A model generated the notes under the pieces. The model saw nothing but the letters and a program-made list of their open reading frames with translations, searched no databases and was not told where the DNA came from. Positions 11,794-22,892 of a stretch of 64,000 nucleotides of DNA are shown piece by piece. This DNA is from Sipunculus nudus (taxonomy: Eukaryota; Annelida; Sipuncula; Golfingiida; Sipunculidae): assembly GCA_026874595.1 (NCBI GenBank), contig CM049314.1, positions 71,502,300 through 71,566,299 on the forward strand. Direction: 5' to 3'. The translations under genes and the position numbers were made by a program. Within the stretch, counting starts at the first letter, position 1; every line of letters starts with the position of its first letter.

Positions 11794-13919
11794 CTACTTA
11801 CATTCAGATGAACACACTGCTTGATATTTGGACAAACAAGTGACCACGCGCCATTCATAATAGCCTTCAAGTGATTTTTCTATTATAGAGCAGTTTCCAT
11901 GGAGACCTGGCTCCTTCCTCCCCCAAAATGTTACTGTCATTGTACTAAACGATCCTTAAATAAGAAAGATTAAAATATCTTTTAAGAGGCTTTTAGTAAT
12001 ATATCCAGAAATAGCATATTTTACAAGCATTTTATCAATAAAATAGATCAAGGGAAGCTTGTTCTTCAGTGCATTTAACGAAAATGCATTTGGAAACTAA
12101 ATAATGCCTCAAAGAGAAATGCAAAGTAAGCAAATATGGATAAATAAATTTGCTAAATAATGACATTGTACCCGGATATTTTAGGATGTGAAACCAATTG
12201 CCTTAAATGGGTTTTAAATTTATGCAAATATAGCATCATAACAGAGAAAAGGAAATGTTCAAACCTGGCTCTCGGTTCGGGTACACCCATTCCTCACGTC
12301 TTAGACCAATCCAGTAAAATTGTTCATTATCATTAGGTCCCTTGTTGAATTTCGGAGAGAGCTCTCTTACAAAATTATCTTCTTCTGTTCCACCGAACAC
12401 TGCCAACTGCCAGCCACGATGAGCGCAATAAGCTTTTGCTTGTTCCCAGTTCATTCTCATAGAATTTCGAACATAGCACACCGATCTGATGACGTGACAA
12501 TGAGATGAGGGTATTCCAATAAGTGAGCAACTTTTGCAATCTGAAATAAGAACAATATATATTTTGTTATCCCGGTCTGTGTCGTTACAAAACTGTTGTC
12601 CTATGCTCCGTTTATATGGCTTAATATATTTAGTTAGTTATGTTTTTGTCATTGGATTTAACATTGAATATATCGAAGAAGAATAATGACGCTTTTGAAG
12701 TACAACGATTGATCAGAAACCTTTATTACTATCCGAAGCAAAAAAAGAGTTTGTTACCATTAATCTGTCGTAGCATAAATTAGAATATATATATATATAT
12801 ATATCTATATATATATATACATATATATATATATACGTTAAAATATAATTTTATAATCACGACTGCTGACAAAAATAAGTAAAGTAAGTGTACTCATACC
12901 TTGCGCTTCACAGAGGGCTCCTTTATTGGATGGCACACACATTCCAGCGTCTATTTGAGTATCTCTGGTATTAAGGTAAGCACAGTTGGCGTACCAAGGA
13001 CGCCTTAAAAATCCCCCTTCTGCAAATGCACATGAATTATTCAGATATGACAGAACTCTCTCTCTCTTTTGCAGAGGACATTTGCTTACATTATTCTCTT
13101 TCTAATTTTCAAGCAATAATATTTAAAATTTGCATGTTATGAGTATGCTTCGTTATTATAATTTCCTTCTGATTATAGCCTATTCTTAACATTAAAGAAT
13201 ATATATAAATAATGTCTTTATATATGTATGATCTCCTTCAATCATCAGTATGCATATGGACTTACTAGGGGTAGTACAATCTAGCCAAAGGAAATCACCG
13301 AACCGCACTCTTTGTAGACCCAGCCAGCTTTTCTGAAGATGATTCTTTTGCATAAGCTGTGTGACTCTTTCCTGGTCAGCTGCATTCAATATAACTGGAA
13401 GAGGACAACCTCTATGGCACGAGTCACATTGCTCTGTTACTCGGACCCTTGTGCTGCAATGAACTTCCTGAACACCTGTTACATTATAAACAAAATTTTA
13501 TTATAGCATAAGACAAAATTACTGATGCATAAAAGTTTTATGAAAATAAAGTATTTCCATGTAACAGCTGACGCCTTCTTTTTAGAATAATTTCAATTAT
13601 GTAATTATTAAATTATACCGCATTTAAATAAAAATTAAATTAAATGTGAGAGAATTTTGCTTATTAATATTAATTATAAAAAAGCTAAAATTATGGCAGA
13701 TGCAGAGGATATTTATGCAAGGACGGGGGAGGGGGGGGGGTATATATTCCCCACCTTTAAGCATCAACAGCTGTTCAATGTAATTCCACTGCTATTCAGA
13801 GAATAATAATTATATATTGGAAATGAAACATATTAATAATTAGAAGTATAGACTTTGATTTCATTTCCGAGTTTCCTGTTAAATTATATATATCTAAAAC
13901 TGTAATATATTGTTATATA

Positions 13920-13955
<36 letters not shown>

Positions 13956-16900
13956 TAATGAAAATTGTACCAACTACTCCGAATCATTACCCCCCCAACG
14001 CTTGAAGATATATTGACGCCACTATGCATAAAATGCAGTTGATGTCGATCATCAGGATCATATAATGTAAAGATAAATCATAGTTTATTACTGTTATCAA
14101 GCTCCATATCATTATTCAGCTGCGCATCATCAGACGTTTGGTTTTCCGTTGGCTGCATGTCCAAATATCCTTTACTTTGTAGATTACCTTGAAATGTAAA
14201 AGAGCATCATTTAATTATATAAGATGCATATTCCCATACAAAGCCAAGGTGATGGGAAATATCTATGGGAACTAATTGAATTTTTAATTACAAATACTTT
14301 TGTTCCCGATTAAAAAAATATTTTCAATTTTTTATCACACTTTGATTCAAATAAACATATAATTTGACCATACATTGTATGGAAAGTATGACAGAAGGCA
14401 ACTGTTGTATCAGGTAATGTATAAGTTGCAGTCAATAAAGAAAAAAAAGATGTTTTTAGCGGTCATAGCTTTAGAAAAGTTATAGTATATATAACTTGAG
14501 GTTGAAATACATTTTCATTGAGGCTGTAAAGCCATTCTAACATACATCCCTCTATCTAACATAAGCAATAAAAGGACGCACGCTGGCAATAAAAAAAGAA
14601 ACATGTTCTTTTAAAATAAAATATTCAAAGTGATTCTCACCGTTCTTTAGACAGAGAGCAGGGTAGTTAGCTGCGCAGGAAGCTACCCTCCATTCATAAT
14701 GACCATTCACATTTTTCTCCACCACTGCGCAGTCGTCATTATCTCGAGGTTCACCCACACCCCAGAACACGTTTTCCATTTTTTTGAGAGCTGATACAGA
14801 TACAATACACAGATCATTCATTCACAAGCCGATGTTATGATTGTCTATATATTGTACTAAAAATATGATTGACATTGTGAAGCGAAAGTTTAAATGTGAA
14901 ATGTGTACATTATTGTGCAATAACAACCCTAATCGTTCGACATGGATTTGTTTACAAATATTGTAATAATATATGTAATTGTGTCTTCCGATGAAATTAC
15001 CTCTTTTTGGTGCCAATGGGAAAAGTGACCGTTACCAAGTGACGGACGTGGTTGCCTTTGGTTCAGCGTGGTAAAGTAAATAGTAAGGGTGTTTGATTGC
15101 GCACTCAAAGTATCAACACTCAAGCACACAAAAAATCACAAGTCAGCGGGTAAACAACAAAAGTATATTAAAAGGTAAAAAGTACATAATTTTTTATTAA
15201 ACTTCCATTCCAAATCATCACCCCCCCCCAGCTGGATACTGGGTTGCAGCATCTCTCTGGTCACTGGGTTGCAGCGCGTCTCTGGACACTGGGTTTGCAG
15301 CACCTCTATGGAAACTCGGTTGAAGCACCTACTTGAACACTGGGTTGTAGCCTCTCTCTGGACACTTGGTTGCAGCCCCTCTCTAGACACTCGGTTGCAG
15401 CATCCCTCTGGAAAATGGATTGCAGTACCTCTCTAGTCACTGGGTAGCGGCACCCCTCTGGGCACTGGGAAGCGGCTCTTCTCTGGACTCCGGTACTTTC
15501 ACATATCCTTATACACAGACTGTATCCTAGGCACATATTTATATACCATCCTTCCATTTTTCCATCTTATTTAAATAAGACTATTTCAATGCCGGCTCTG
15601 CTTTTTCTACTATAGCCCATCTTTATTCATGACCACGCTGAATACAAAAATGCTGGGAAAAAGACACGTTAAATCGCCAGTGCGATTGCTTTAACAAAAG
15701 GCATATCTAGACCTGCAGCGCACCCGGCAACCTTTATTGAATACCGTCATTGTTTCACAGTTCAATACCCTGACCGACTCAGCAAATTCATGCCCAACAA
15801 ATACAAATTTTCAATTAACTCGGTACAGTTAATCCGAGAAATGAAAATAACACAAAATGACATGATTATTTCGTGACAAAGTGTAATTATGAAAGAAGCC
15901 CAGCTGTATCAAGTCATTTAAAGAGTTTGGGTACTGTGATTAATGAATTTAAAAGCAAACCAACATAGTCAGCTCCTTGCAAGCAACTCCCAAACAAGGC
16001 CTAAAAAAGCCCCGTCCTACTATACTCATAAAGCTTTTTAGCAAAATCTCTTTAGCGATCATTCAGCCAAATTGTTCAATATGTCACACAAATGATCCCA
16101 GAGACAAGCTCTCTTAAGTTTGTTCAGATGATTAGGGTTTGATGAATTTTTTGCTGAGTTGCAGGAATTTGAATTTGGCCAAGTAAGCATAATAAAATTA
16201 TCTCAGAAACGACAAGAGCTACTGCAAGTTTTGTGCAAATGTTGGTCACATGACTCGAATTTGAAATTGCAGTTTTTTTTGGCGCCACCTACATCAAACT
16301 GTTTTTCCGGCAAAAGCCTCATAGTTTTAGCCTCTTTCAGCTTAATGTTTTATAATGAAACTGTCTTGCTGAATCATTGAGATTTTCCTGAGAATTATGT
16401 AGGGTAGGGTTTTTCAATTGTATAAGAATAGATTCGGTAAACCTATTTAGTAAGCCTATTTCAAACTAAGAACTGCAAAAGTGTTCTTCTGCAAAACTGC
16501 TGTTTCAACTTCTGTAACATTGCACAAAAATGGCCTTTAATAATGAAAGGACTGCATCATTCATTATTCAAAACATTTTGATAAAAATAAATCTTATGAG
16601 TATGTCAGCTTGAAAAAAAAAACATTGTAGCCTAAGCCCTTCAATATGTGAAAACAGATTTGCCACCAGGCCAAGATTGTGTTTATATCTATATAAATAG
16701 CTTGGCAGACTGCCAACTATTTCAGATTTTGCAAGAGGCTAAAGGTCAGTCTGAATCTATTCATAACTTCGGCAGACTGTCAACTGTGTTAGATTTTGCA
16801 ACTGGTCAAGTCTTCGCTCAATGCAATAGCTGCAGGTTACATTTTGTTCAGGTTTAACTGCCCTGAGCTTGGTGAGCGAAACCTGACTCAAGAGAAGTTT

Positions 16901-18642
16901 GTCGTATTTGCCTGACATTTTAACTTGTTCGTGCACCTTTGATGGCTTTTTCGTACACAAAACTAATGTCGCCACCTTCAATTACTTTTACACTGATATA
17001 TAAGTCTGAAATTGTGCAGATGTATACATCTTGCATAGCTTCGTCAAATACGAAGCTGGTCGCAACCTTACGAGGATTTTTTTTCAACGTATGCTATTGC
17101 TTATTCCTCGGAAGTAATTTAACATATCAGCCTGAAATGATACATGTCAAACATCTCGGACAGTTATGTTGTATACAAGACTTCTGGTGATTGTTTCATG
17201 CATCTGTGCAGATAGCCATAGACTTGTTTTGAGTATCTGCATGTCAATACATCTGATATGGCTTTCTCGTACATAAGACTGATCGTGTTTGCATCCATGC
17301 CAGTATGTCAGCAGTGACGATTGTGTAATTGGTGCAGGTACTCGGGTTCAAACTTTTTAGTACTTGCATTGTACATATACAGTTCACACATGTACTTTAA
17401 AAGTTACTGTCCACCATGGAAGAATTATACCTGGTTGGTATAACAGGTTTGCATTTGGCCTGTAGGCGTTGTTTAAATTTATTTGCTCTCTCTACATACA
17501 AGTCGTGCGATTCATAAATGTCAGACATATCTAAGTACCAGTATATGTACCGATAAGATGCAATGACCGACTGAACCCCAACTAAAAAAGCACCGAACAC
17601 ACAAGGCGTCGGATAATAAAAACATTCACGCGCCTTTGTTACAGAAAAGAACTCCCAGAAAGTAAAAGGAAAACATATGTTTGCAAAATTATAAGGATTT
17701 ACCTTCATTTTCGGTTTCATAGGCCCATTCTTCTTTGCGGAGTCCAATCCAAAAATGCTGTTGAGAATTGTGTTTTTCTCCATTGTATTGAGTCCATATT
17801 GTCATTTTGTTTAAGACATCAGCCTCCTTAATCTCGCTGAACACGGCCAATTCCCATCCTCTACTATAACAATAAGCTTTTGCCTGCTCCCAGTTTGATG
17901 GAGCCGACGACTTTATGTAGCATGTCTGATTGATTTTAAAGCAGTTTATATAATTATAACCTAAACTGCTGCACCTCTTGCAACCTGTGAAGGTTAGTTG
18001 TAAAATGCGTTTTATAAATTTTAAAATTAAATACCGGAGACTTACAAGTAAGGATTTCCGTAAATCATACACTGAACTGCTTACCTCTGGAGTGGCAAAG
18101 AACACCTTTATTTCGAGTGTTACACTTGCTTGCATCAAATGTGTTTTTTTGAAGATCAAGAAAAGCACAGTTCTTCCCTATACCCCTTTGTTCCTTGGCA
18201 TATGTTCCTGTAAAATCTTTAGCAGTAAGAACACATTTAATGTGAGACTTTGTAATCAATTAAAAGCTATGTATAGAATGTCCTATAACAAAAATTTTGC
18301 TGATATAAAGTACAGCTGCAGTTTTCCAGCTTAATAGAAATAATAAACAATAGAAAGCAACATATTAAATACATTGAATCTCATCTAAATGACAGAAGAA
18401 CATTAACATCACTCACCAGGTAACGTACAATCTAGCCAAAGAAACTCCGTCGTTATGCTCCTATGAAGAGATAGCCACGTGATCCCAATTTTTTTCTTCT
18501 CCATAATTCTCTCTAATATCATTTGTTGAGAACCATTTAGAACCACAGGGAGCTTACATTCTTTGTTACACGTCAAGCAGGCTTGAGTTGAAGCCGAAGT
18601 TTTGCAGCCGCTGAATTTCCTCAGGTCATATGTCACTATTAC

Positions 18643-18695
<53 letters not shown>

Positions 18696-19301
18696 CTTCA
18701 TGTGCAACAACCAACATGAGAACCAGATGAATTTTAGATATAATGTTTCATATGTAAATATGAATGTGCCAGCACAGTCTAAGATAATCAGAGCTACATG
18801 CTTTGAACAACACATTATATCGACGATAAATGTCAGATTCTACATGGTATGGTTAAAATCATGAAAAATTTATTCTGCATATAGTGTGCAGAATTTTATA
18901 AATTTTAGAACCCGACTCATACAAAGTAATGCTTTGCTATACAAGACGAGTTTGATTCGCAATAGCTCTTTGGCATGGGCACATATATTATGGCAAGACT
19001 TGATATAATGATAGATATACCTGAATAGTTCACAATTAGGATTCTAGTCATCTGTACATCCTGTATCACTGATGGAATTTGATTCCACGATGACTATTTA
19101 AATCAATAACGTGTATCGCAAAAAGCTTTGTTAATAATTAAAGCTAATCAAAACTAGAGGGGAAACGTTACACATTTGATACACATTATATACATCTTAT
19201 GGTAACTTAAGTCAATTTGTGACATAAGTGGGCTTACCTTCGGTGCAGCATATACACAAACACTGAATTATCAAATATAAACCCCGACCCAATGTCTCCA
19301 T
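11794..19301 (-). CDS. Multi-exon gene with signal peptide and four C-type lectin-like domains
   Basis: Ten minus-strand exons join in one frame, every junction in phase 1: 19301-19238, 18635-18417, 18207-18085, 17984-17703, 14790-14641, 14187-14092, 13475-13266, 13019-12900, 12540-12265 and 11954-11802 (or to the TAG at 11794). The product is about 565 residues: signal peptide, CTLD alpha1, CTLD beta1, a 32-residue linker, CTLD alpha2, CTLD beta2. Each CTLD is split into two exons at the same place, after the central WIGL/WLGL strand. By family such proteins bind glycans or proteins extracellularly. A donor-like GTAAGT at 11801-11796 leaves open further exons (stalk, membrane, tail as in the gene at 27.7-32.5 kb); otherwise the protein is secreted. 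Alternative: two genes, the first ending at TGA 14078-14080. Confidence 0.6.
11802..12540 (-). CDS. Exons 9-10: CTLD beta2
   Basis: Exon 9 (12540-12265; acceptor CTTATTTCAG|ATTGC, donor CCAG|GTTTGA) starts CKSCSLIGIP, with VCYVRNSMRMNWEQAKAYC, GWQLAVFGG and FYWIGLRREEWVYP. Exon 10 (11954-11802; acceptor TTCTTATTTAAG|GATCG) has TFWGRKEPGLHGNCSIIE, YEWRVVTC and YQAVC. Four domain cysteines are present, and KEP sits at the EPN/QPD position. After exon 10 either GTAAGT begins an intron or the frame stops at TAG 11794-11796 three codons later. Confidence 0.8.
12785..12835. repeat. (TA)n microsatellite, intronic
   Basis: TA-rich dinucleotide array broken by single C bases, inside the intron between the exons at 13019-12900 and 12540-12265. 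Confidence 0.9.
12900..13475 (-). CDS. Exons 7-8: CTLD alpha2
   Basis: Exon 7 (13475-13266; acceptor AATGTAACAG|GTGTTC, donor CCTA|GTAAGT) contains EQCDSCHRGCPLPVILN, the helix DQERVTQLMQ and SWLGLQRVRFGDFLWLDCT. Exon 8 (13019-12900; acceptor CATTTGCAG|AAGG, donor CAAG|GTATGA) contains RPWYANCAYLN, AGMC and GALCEA. Both are phase 1-1. It is the closest paralogue of alpha1, supporting duplication of an alpha-beta module. Confidence 0.8.
13920..13952. repeat. (TA)n microsatellite
   Basis: Uninterrupted TA dinucleotides between the linker exon and CTLD alpha2 of the minus-strand gene. Confidence 0.9.
14078..14187 (-). CDS. Exon 6: hydrophilic linker or tail with YLDM
   Basis: Acceptor TTTCAAG|GTAATC at 14188-14190. 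The exon reads GNLQSKGYLDMQPTENQTSD and continues hydrophilic and acidic. It can end at the phase-1 donor AACA|GTAATA (exon 14187-14092, joining 13475 in frame as Ser), or run 14 more bases to TGA at 14078-14080. With splicing it is a linker between two CTLD pairs, with an NQT glycosylation sequon. Without, it is the C terminus of a two-CTLD protein. YLDM fits the YxxM motif, but no membrane segment precedes it, so signalling is unsupported. Confidence 0.5.
14641..17984 (-). CDS. Exons 4-5: CTLD beta1, with a 2.9-kb intron inside
   Basis: Exon 4 (17984-17703; acceptor CTTCACAG|GTTGC) has paired cysteines (GCKRC), CYIKSSAPSNWEQAKAYC, the helix-turn GWELAVF and HFWIGLRKEEW, ending at G|GTAAAT. 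Exon 5 (14790-14641; donor G|GTGAGA) has NVFWGVGEPRDNDDCAVVE, YEWRVASC and YPALC, giving the four canonical CTLD cysteines. WGVGEP sits where mannose- or galactose-type lectins have EPN/QPD, and WRV replaces WND, so the Ca2+ site is altered. The intron holds the 25-bp minisatellite (15.2-15.5 kb) and an unexplained open frame (17.4-17.8 kb). Confidence 0.8.
15231..15500. repeat. 25-bp minisatellite, about 10-11 copies
   Basis: The anchor (T)TGCAG or its variants recur at 15244, 15269, 15295, 15320, 15345, 15370, 15395, 15420, 15445 and 15470, a regular 25-base period. The unit resembles GGGTTGCAGCACCTCTCTGG followed by ACACT. Copies differ at several positions, so the array is old or was not recently homogenised. 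It lies in the long intron of the minus-strand CTLD gene, and open frames on its reverse strand (repeats such as GCNPVSREVLQPS) are a by-product. A C-run at 15222-15230 abuts it. Confidence 0.9.
17431..17581 (-). CDS. Unassigned exon-like open frame inside intron 4
   Basis: A 128-codon minus-strand frame covers 17783-17397. Part of it, 17581-17431, is bordered by a good acceptor (GTGCTTTTTTAG|TTGGGG) and a donor-like CCAG|GTATAA. The residues include VIASYRYIYWYLDMSDIYES and a basic helix VERANKFKQRLQAKC. I recognise no family. It enters in phase 1 but leaves in phase 2, so it does not fit as a cassette between neighbouring CTLD exons. It could be an exon of a nested gene, an unannotated transposon piece or chance. 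Confidence 0.2.
18085..18635 (-). CDS. Exons 2-3: CTLD alpha1
   Basis: Exon 2 (18635-18417) encodes a Cys-rich N terminus (GCK..ACLTCNKECKLPVVLN), a helix and ITWLSLHRS...FLWLDCTLP. Exon 3 (18207-18085) completes the domain with NCAFLDL, ASKC and GVLCHS. The layout matches alpha2 of the same gene (13475-12900) residue for residue around LPV(V/I)LN and FLWLDCT. The domain lacks EPN/QPD and WND, so classical Ca2+-dependent sugar binding is not expected. The exon 2 acceptor is TAG next to a compound microsatellite and is the weakest border. Confidence 0.75.
18641..18695. repeat. Compound (CA)n(TA)n(GA)n microsatellite at an acceptor
   Basis: Plus-strand order is (CA)n, (TA)n, (GA)n. On the gene's sense (minus) strand this reads (TC)n(TA)n(TG)n, ending four bases before the TAG acceptor of exon 2 (AG at 18637-18636), so it occupies the place of the polypyrimidine tract and branch region. 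Confidence 0.9.
19238..19301 (-). CDS. Exon 1: signal peptide
   Basis: ATG at 19301-19299 opens METLGRGLYLIIQCLCICC followed by TE and a phase-1 donor (GAAG|GTAAGCCC). The hydrophobic LGRGLYLIIQCLCICC core is a typical signal peptide. The phase fits exon 2, giving Val at the junction. No TATA box was identified upstream. Confidence 0.7.
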
Positions 19302-20970
19302 GACGAACTACCACTCACTTCACGCAGGGCAGCTTTTGCCAACTAAAACACTCACAATTGGGGTTTCCATATGGGCAAAGAGCAAACATAAAAGTATGTC
19401 GAGTGATAATTTTGTATACCAGCCAATTTCTGTACAGTGTACACACGGAAGTCATAGAAGGTTCCACAATAAAGTATTCATTTACTTTTATTAGTCGCTT
19501 TGTTGACGAGGGCTTTCTGTTTATTCAGTTTTGTTAATACATGTGTTCCTTTTAGCTGAATACACGAGTTCCCCAAATAAAGCTCTGACTTGGCATCACG
19601 ACATACCAGTTAACTTCATACCTGATACTCATAACTAGCACGTTTGGTGAATAGTCCCTTGTTCACATATATAAGTAGTATAAGTTTATAATTAAACTAT
19701 ACGTTTATGATATGGTTTCCGCATTGTAGTCATTTCAAATACAGCGAACATTTATGAGGGCCATGGAGCTGCCACCTAGTAGCCACTGTCAGTATCAAGC
19801 TTGGCACACGAAACTGTGTTTTGGGTCTACGAAAAACTTGCGTTTAAATTACTTTTGACATAGTTGTGGATTAATAGTAATCAGTATTTTCAACACTATT
19901 ATTTATCAAACCGTGTTTGATTTTGGTTTAAAATGTAAGTTTATTGGTGTTTCTTGGCACGTGTCCATAACTTCCATTCATGCATGACAGTATTTTAAAC
20001 GCTCCGTGAGCGTAAATACACCTAAAGGCGAAATGGTCCATAGGTCGACTGCCTTACCTGCAATTTCCTCTGTTGTGTCACGTCTGTCCTGTAACACGGT
20101 GCTACAGTTTTTTTAAGTAGTCTGTTTGTAAATCCCATTTTGCAATAAGGATAATGAATAATTTTATGGTTATGCCATGAAACTGCATCAATGTATTCAT
20201 CGGATATATATATTCATCAATCGAATGACGGATATTGACCTGAACTTTGAAGCAGAGATTGTAGTTCATGTTGTATAGTCCCAAGAAAATGAACACCCGT
20301 GTTTTTAGGGTTTCCCGGGTACCTTGAATTGTATAAGATAAGATTAGCCTTTATAAGTCATGCAGGCATTTAATTTTGATTGCAAGCAATTACAGCACAG
20401 GTACACATACTCTAAGAGACGGGGTTTTGATGGTCCCTTTTAGATCTCATATGTTTCTCTCTAGAACCATGGCTCCTTCTGGAACGCGTTTCTTTTTGTA
20501 TAGGTTCCTCTCGGCACCACAGAGGTTCTTGGTAATGCTGAGGTTCCACATAAAACCGGATTTTGACCGGATGTTTAGATAATTGAAATGCCCATGCGCG
20601 GCTAATTTCGGCATTGTCATGACAAACCAGAGCCTCCGAAGGTCTATTGCCACGCCTAATAACACACCAACAAAAAAATTCCTCTTATTGATTCTGGGTT
20701 ATAGTGACTAATTAATATGAAGTATATTAACCCACGTATTCTTTCTCTTAACAACACGCAGATACAACAAGAGTTTAAATAATGGCAAAAAAGGATGCAT
20801 ACTTCATGGGAAAACTAGTGATGATACGTGATGGATATATGGTGAATTATTGCATACAAAGTTTTGACTAAATTATAATCTGTGCAAAGAATTGTACATC
20901 ACAATGCTATAAACGCACAACTGTAGTATCCATTTGCTTTCTGAGTATAAATAAAACAAAAATACATACA

Positions 20971-20974
<4 letters not shown>
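19302..20974. other. Upstream flank of the minus-strand CTLD gene; no gene recognised
   Basis: Any promoter of the minus-strand CTLD gene should lie in the first part, but I see no convincing TATA or initiator motif. The remainder has short open frames on both strands (for example 20447-20665 minus) without recognisable similarity. Confidence 0.4.

Positions 20975-21012
<38 letters not shown>
20975..21012. repeat. (TA)n microsatellite at Penelope-like element 5' side
   Basis: A TA dinucleotide array directly upstream of the first recognisable Penelope-like coding sequence. It may mark the insertion site. Confidence 0.9.
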
Positions 21013-21016
<4 letters not shown>

Positions 21017-21147
21017 CATGCGATGGAAGGCATGCCATTTCGAAAACCCAATGTCAAACTTCAGCTAAACAAAACCATGGATTCAAAACCACATATTCAC
21101 CCCCTCATAGCGAACACCTCAGGGCATTTGAAAGTGATATCTATGAA

Positions 21148-22136
21148 ATGATCCTGAACATTCAATTCCAGCACTCACACAATGCAAATTGGCTGTGCAG
21201 ACAAATGGCCAATGACATCAAGACAATCAGACAATCAGACAATCTCCTAGTACAGGCAGATAAGACCACCAACCTGTACAGTTTGCCGAAAGAATACTGC
21301 AATAAACTTGTTACAGAAAACTTCACTAAGACATACAAAAAAGCAGACAAAAATATCTGTAAAAATATCAATACAGAAGACAAAGAAATAGCCGGTCCCC
21401 TTAACCTAGCAGACCGCATCGAAGTCATGGCCGAGCGCAATGCTTACATTACGTTGAAAGACCACAAGGATAATTTTGAACAAAACCTCAAGTGCAGATT
21501 GATAAATCCAGCAAAATCTGAAATAGGCATCATTAGCAAAAAGCACTTGGAAAAAATTAATAGCCAACTGAGACTGAAAACCAAACTCAACCAGTGGCAA
21601 AATACCGCACAGGTAATATCTTGGTTCAAGAAATTGAAGCTTAAACAAAAATCTAAGTTCATAAAGTTTGATATTGTTGACTTTTACCCCTCGATCACAG
21701 AAGATCTTCTCATGAAAGCCCTTAAAATTTGCCAAAATCATGATCTCTATACCAGAGGATGTTATCAAAACCATCCTGCACAGCAGGAAAAGCTTACTGT
21801 TTAGCAACGGTAACACATGGGTGAAAAAAATCATTCTAATGTTTAAAAAGGAATTTGGTGAAAATGCTCTAGGCCTCTATCGTGATGACGGTTTAGCCTG
21901 TTTCCCCAACATGTCTGGACTCAAAGCAGACAGCACCCGTAAGAAAATTATCAAACTCTTTTCCAATGTTGGGTTAAAAATAACCATTGAAACTAACCTG
22001 ACCTGCACAGATTTCTTAGACGTAACATTTGACCCCCAAAATGACATCTTCTATCCTTACAGAAAACCGAACAATGACCCGCTCTATATCCCGCTCAATC
22101 CAATCACGCCCCAGCTATTATTAAGCAGGTACCTAT
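21148..22136 (+). pseudogene. Penelope-like reverse transcriptase fragment
   Basis: The first frame holds NLLVQADKTTNLY, NAYITLKDHKDNF, CRLINPAKSEIGIISKKHL and FIKFDIVDFYPSITEDLL (RT motif with the first catalytic Asp). The second frame holds GLYRDDGLACF, the YxDD catalytic box, then LKITIETN and TDFLDVTFD. Both catalytic blocks are present but sit in different frames, with a deletion between them, so this copy is inactive. Confidence 0.75.
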
Positions 22137-22199
22137 GATGATCAGCAAACGTGTATCTGACAACTCCTGCAATAAAGAGCTATTTATAAAGGCAAACCC

Positions 22200-22892
22200 A
22201 TGTATGACAAAGCTTTAGCGAAAAGCGGGTTCTCAGAAAGCTTAAAATATGTTGAACCCACAGTGAAAAGCAAAAGAAACAGGAAAAGGAAAATAATATG
22301 GTTCAATCCCCCCTACAGCAGTCATGTAAAAACCAACATTGGCAGACAATTCACGAAACTACTTGAAAAACACTTCCCTCAACATCACAGGTACCACAGG
22401 TTATTCAACATGAACAATTTGAAAATTAGCTATAGCTGTCTACCCAACATGTGTAACCTGATCAGCAAACATAATATGAAGGTTTTAAATACTGACAATG
22501 CTGTGAATGTACCTCAAAAACAATGTAACTGCCGTAAAAAAGACGAATGTCCTATGAATGGTCAGTGTCAGTTGAAATGCATTGTCTATAAGGCAACAGT
22601 TAGAATAGACAATGACATGAAACACTATATAGGGTGTACTGAAGGTGATTTCAAGACAAGTTACAATAACCACAAGCAATCCTTTCGGAACAGATCCCAC
22701 GCTAAAAATACTGAACTGTTTAAACACATTTGGTCAATAAAAGACAATAATATCAATTACAAGCTCTCCTGGGAAATATCTGCCAAGGCAGCACCTTACT
22801 TCTGTGGGACAAGGAAGTGTGATCTCTGCTTGTCTGAAAAGCTACTTATAGCAACGCCCCCCCCCCGGATCATTGTTGAACTCAAGAGCTGA
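22200..22892 (+). pseudogene. Penelope-like GIY-YIG endonuclease domain
   Basis: A 230-codon open frame. It has a basic N terminus (KSKRNRKRKIIWFNPPY), a Cys cluster CNCRKKDECPMNGQCQLKC, then IVYKATV and HYIGCTEGDFKTSYNNHKQS, the GIY-YIG core with Tyr, Gly and the downstream basic/His positions. It ends with CDLCLSEKLLIA, which in family members precedes the C terminus. The domain makes the target-site nick for retrotransposition. The frame is long and open although the RT part is broken, which suggests a fairly recent insertion. Confidence 0.7.

Noticed and set aside
15136-15557. Two minus-strand frames of 83-84 codons with GCNPVSREVLQPS-like repeats
   Set aside because: They are read-through of the 25-bp minisatellite in successive frames, not a repeat protein.
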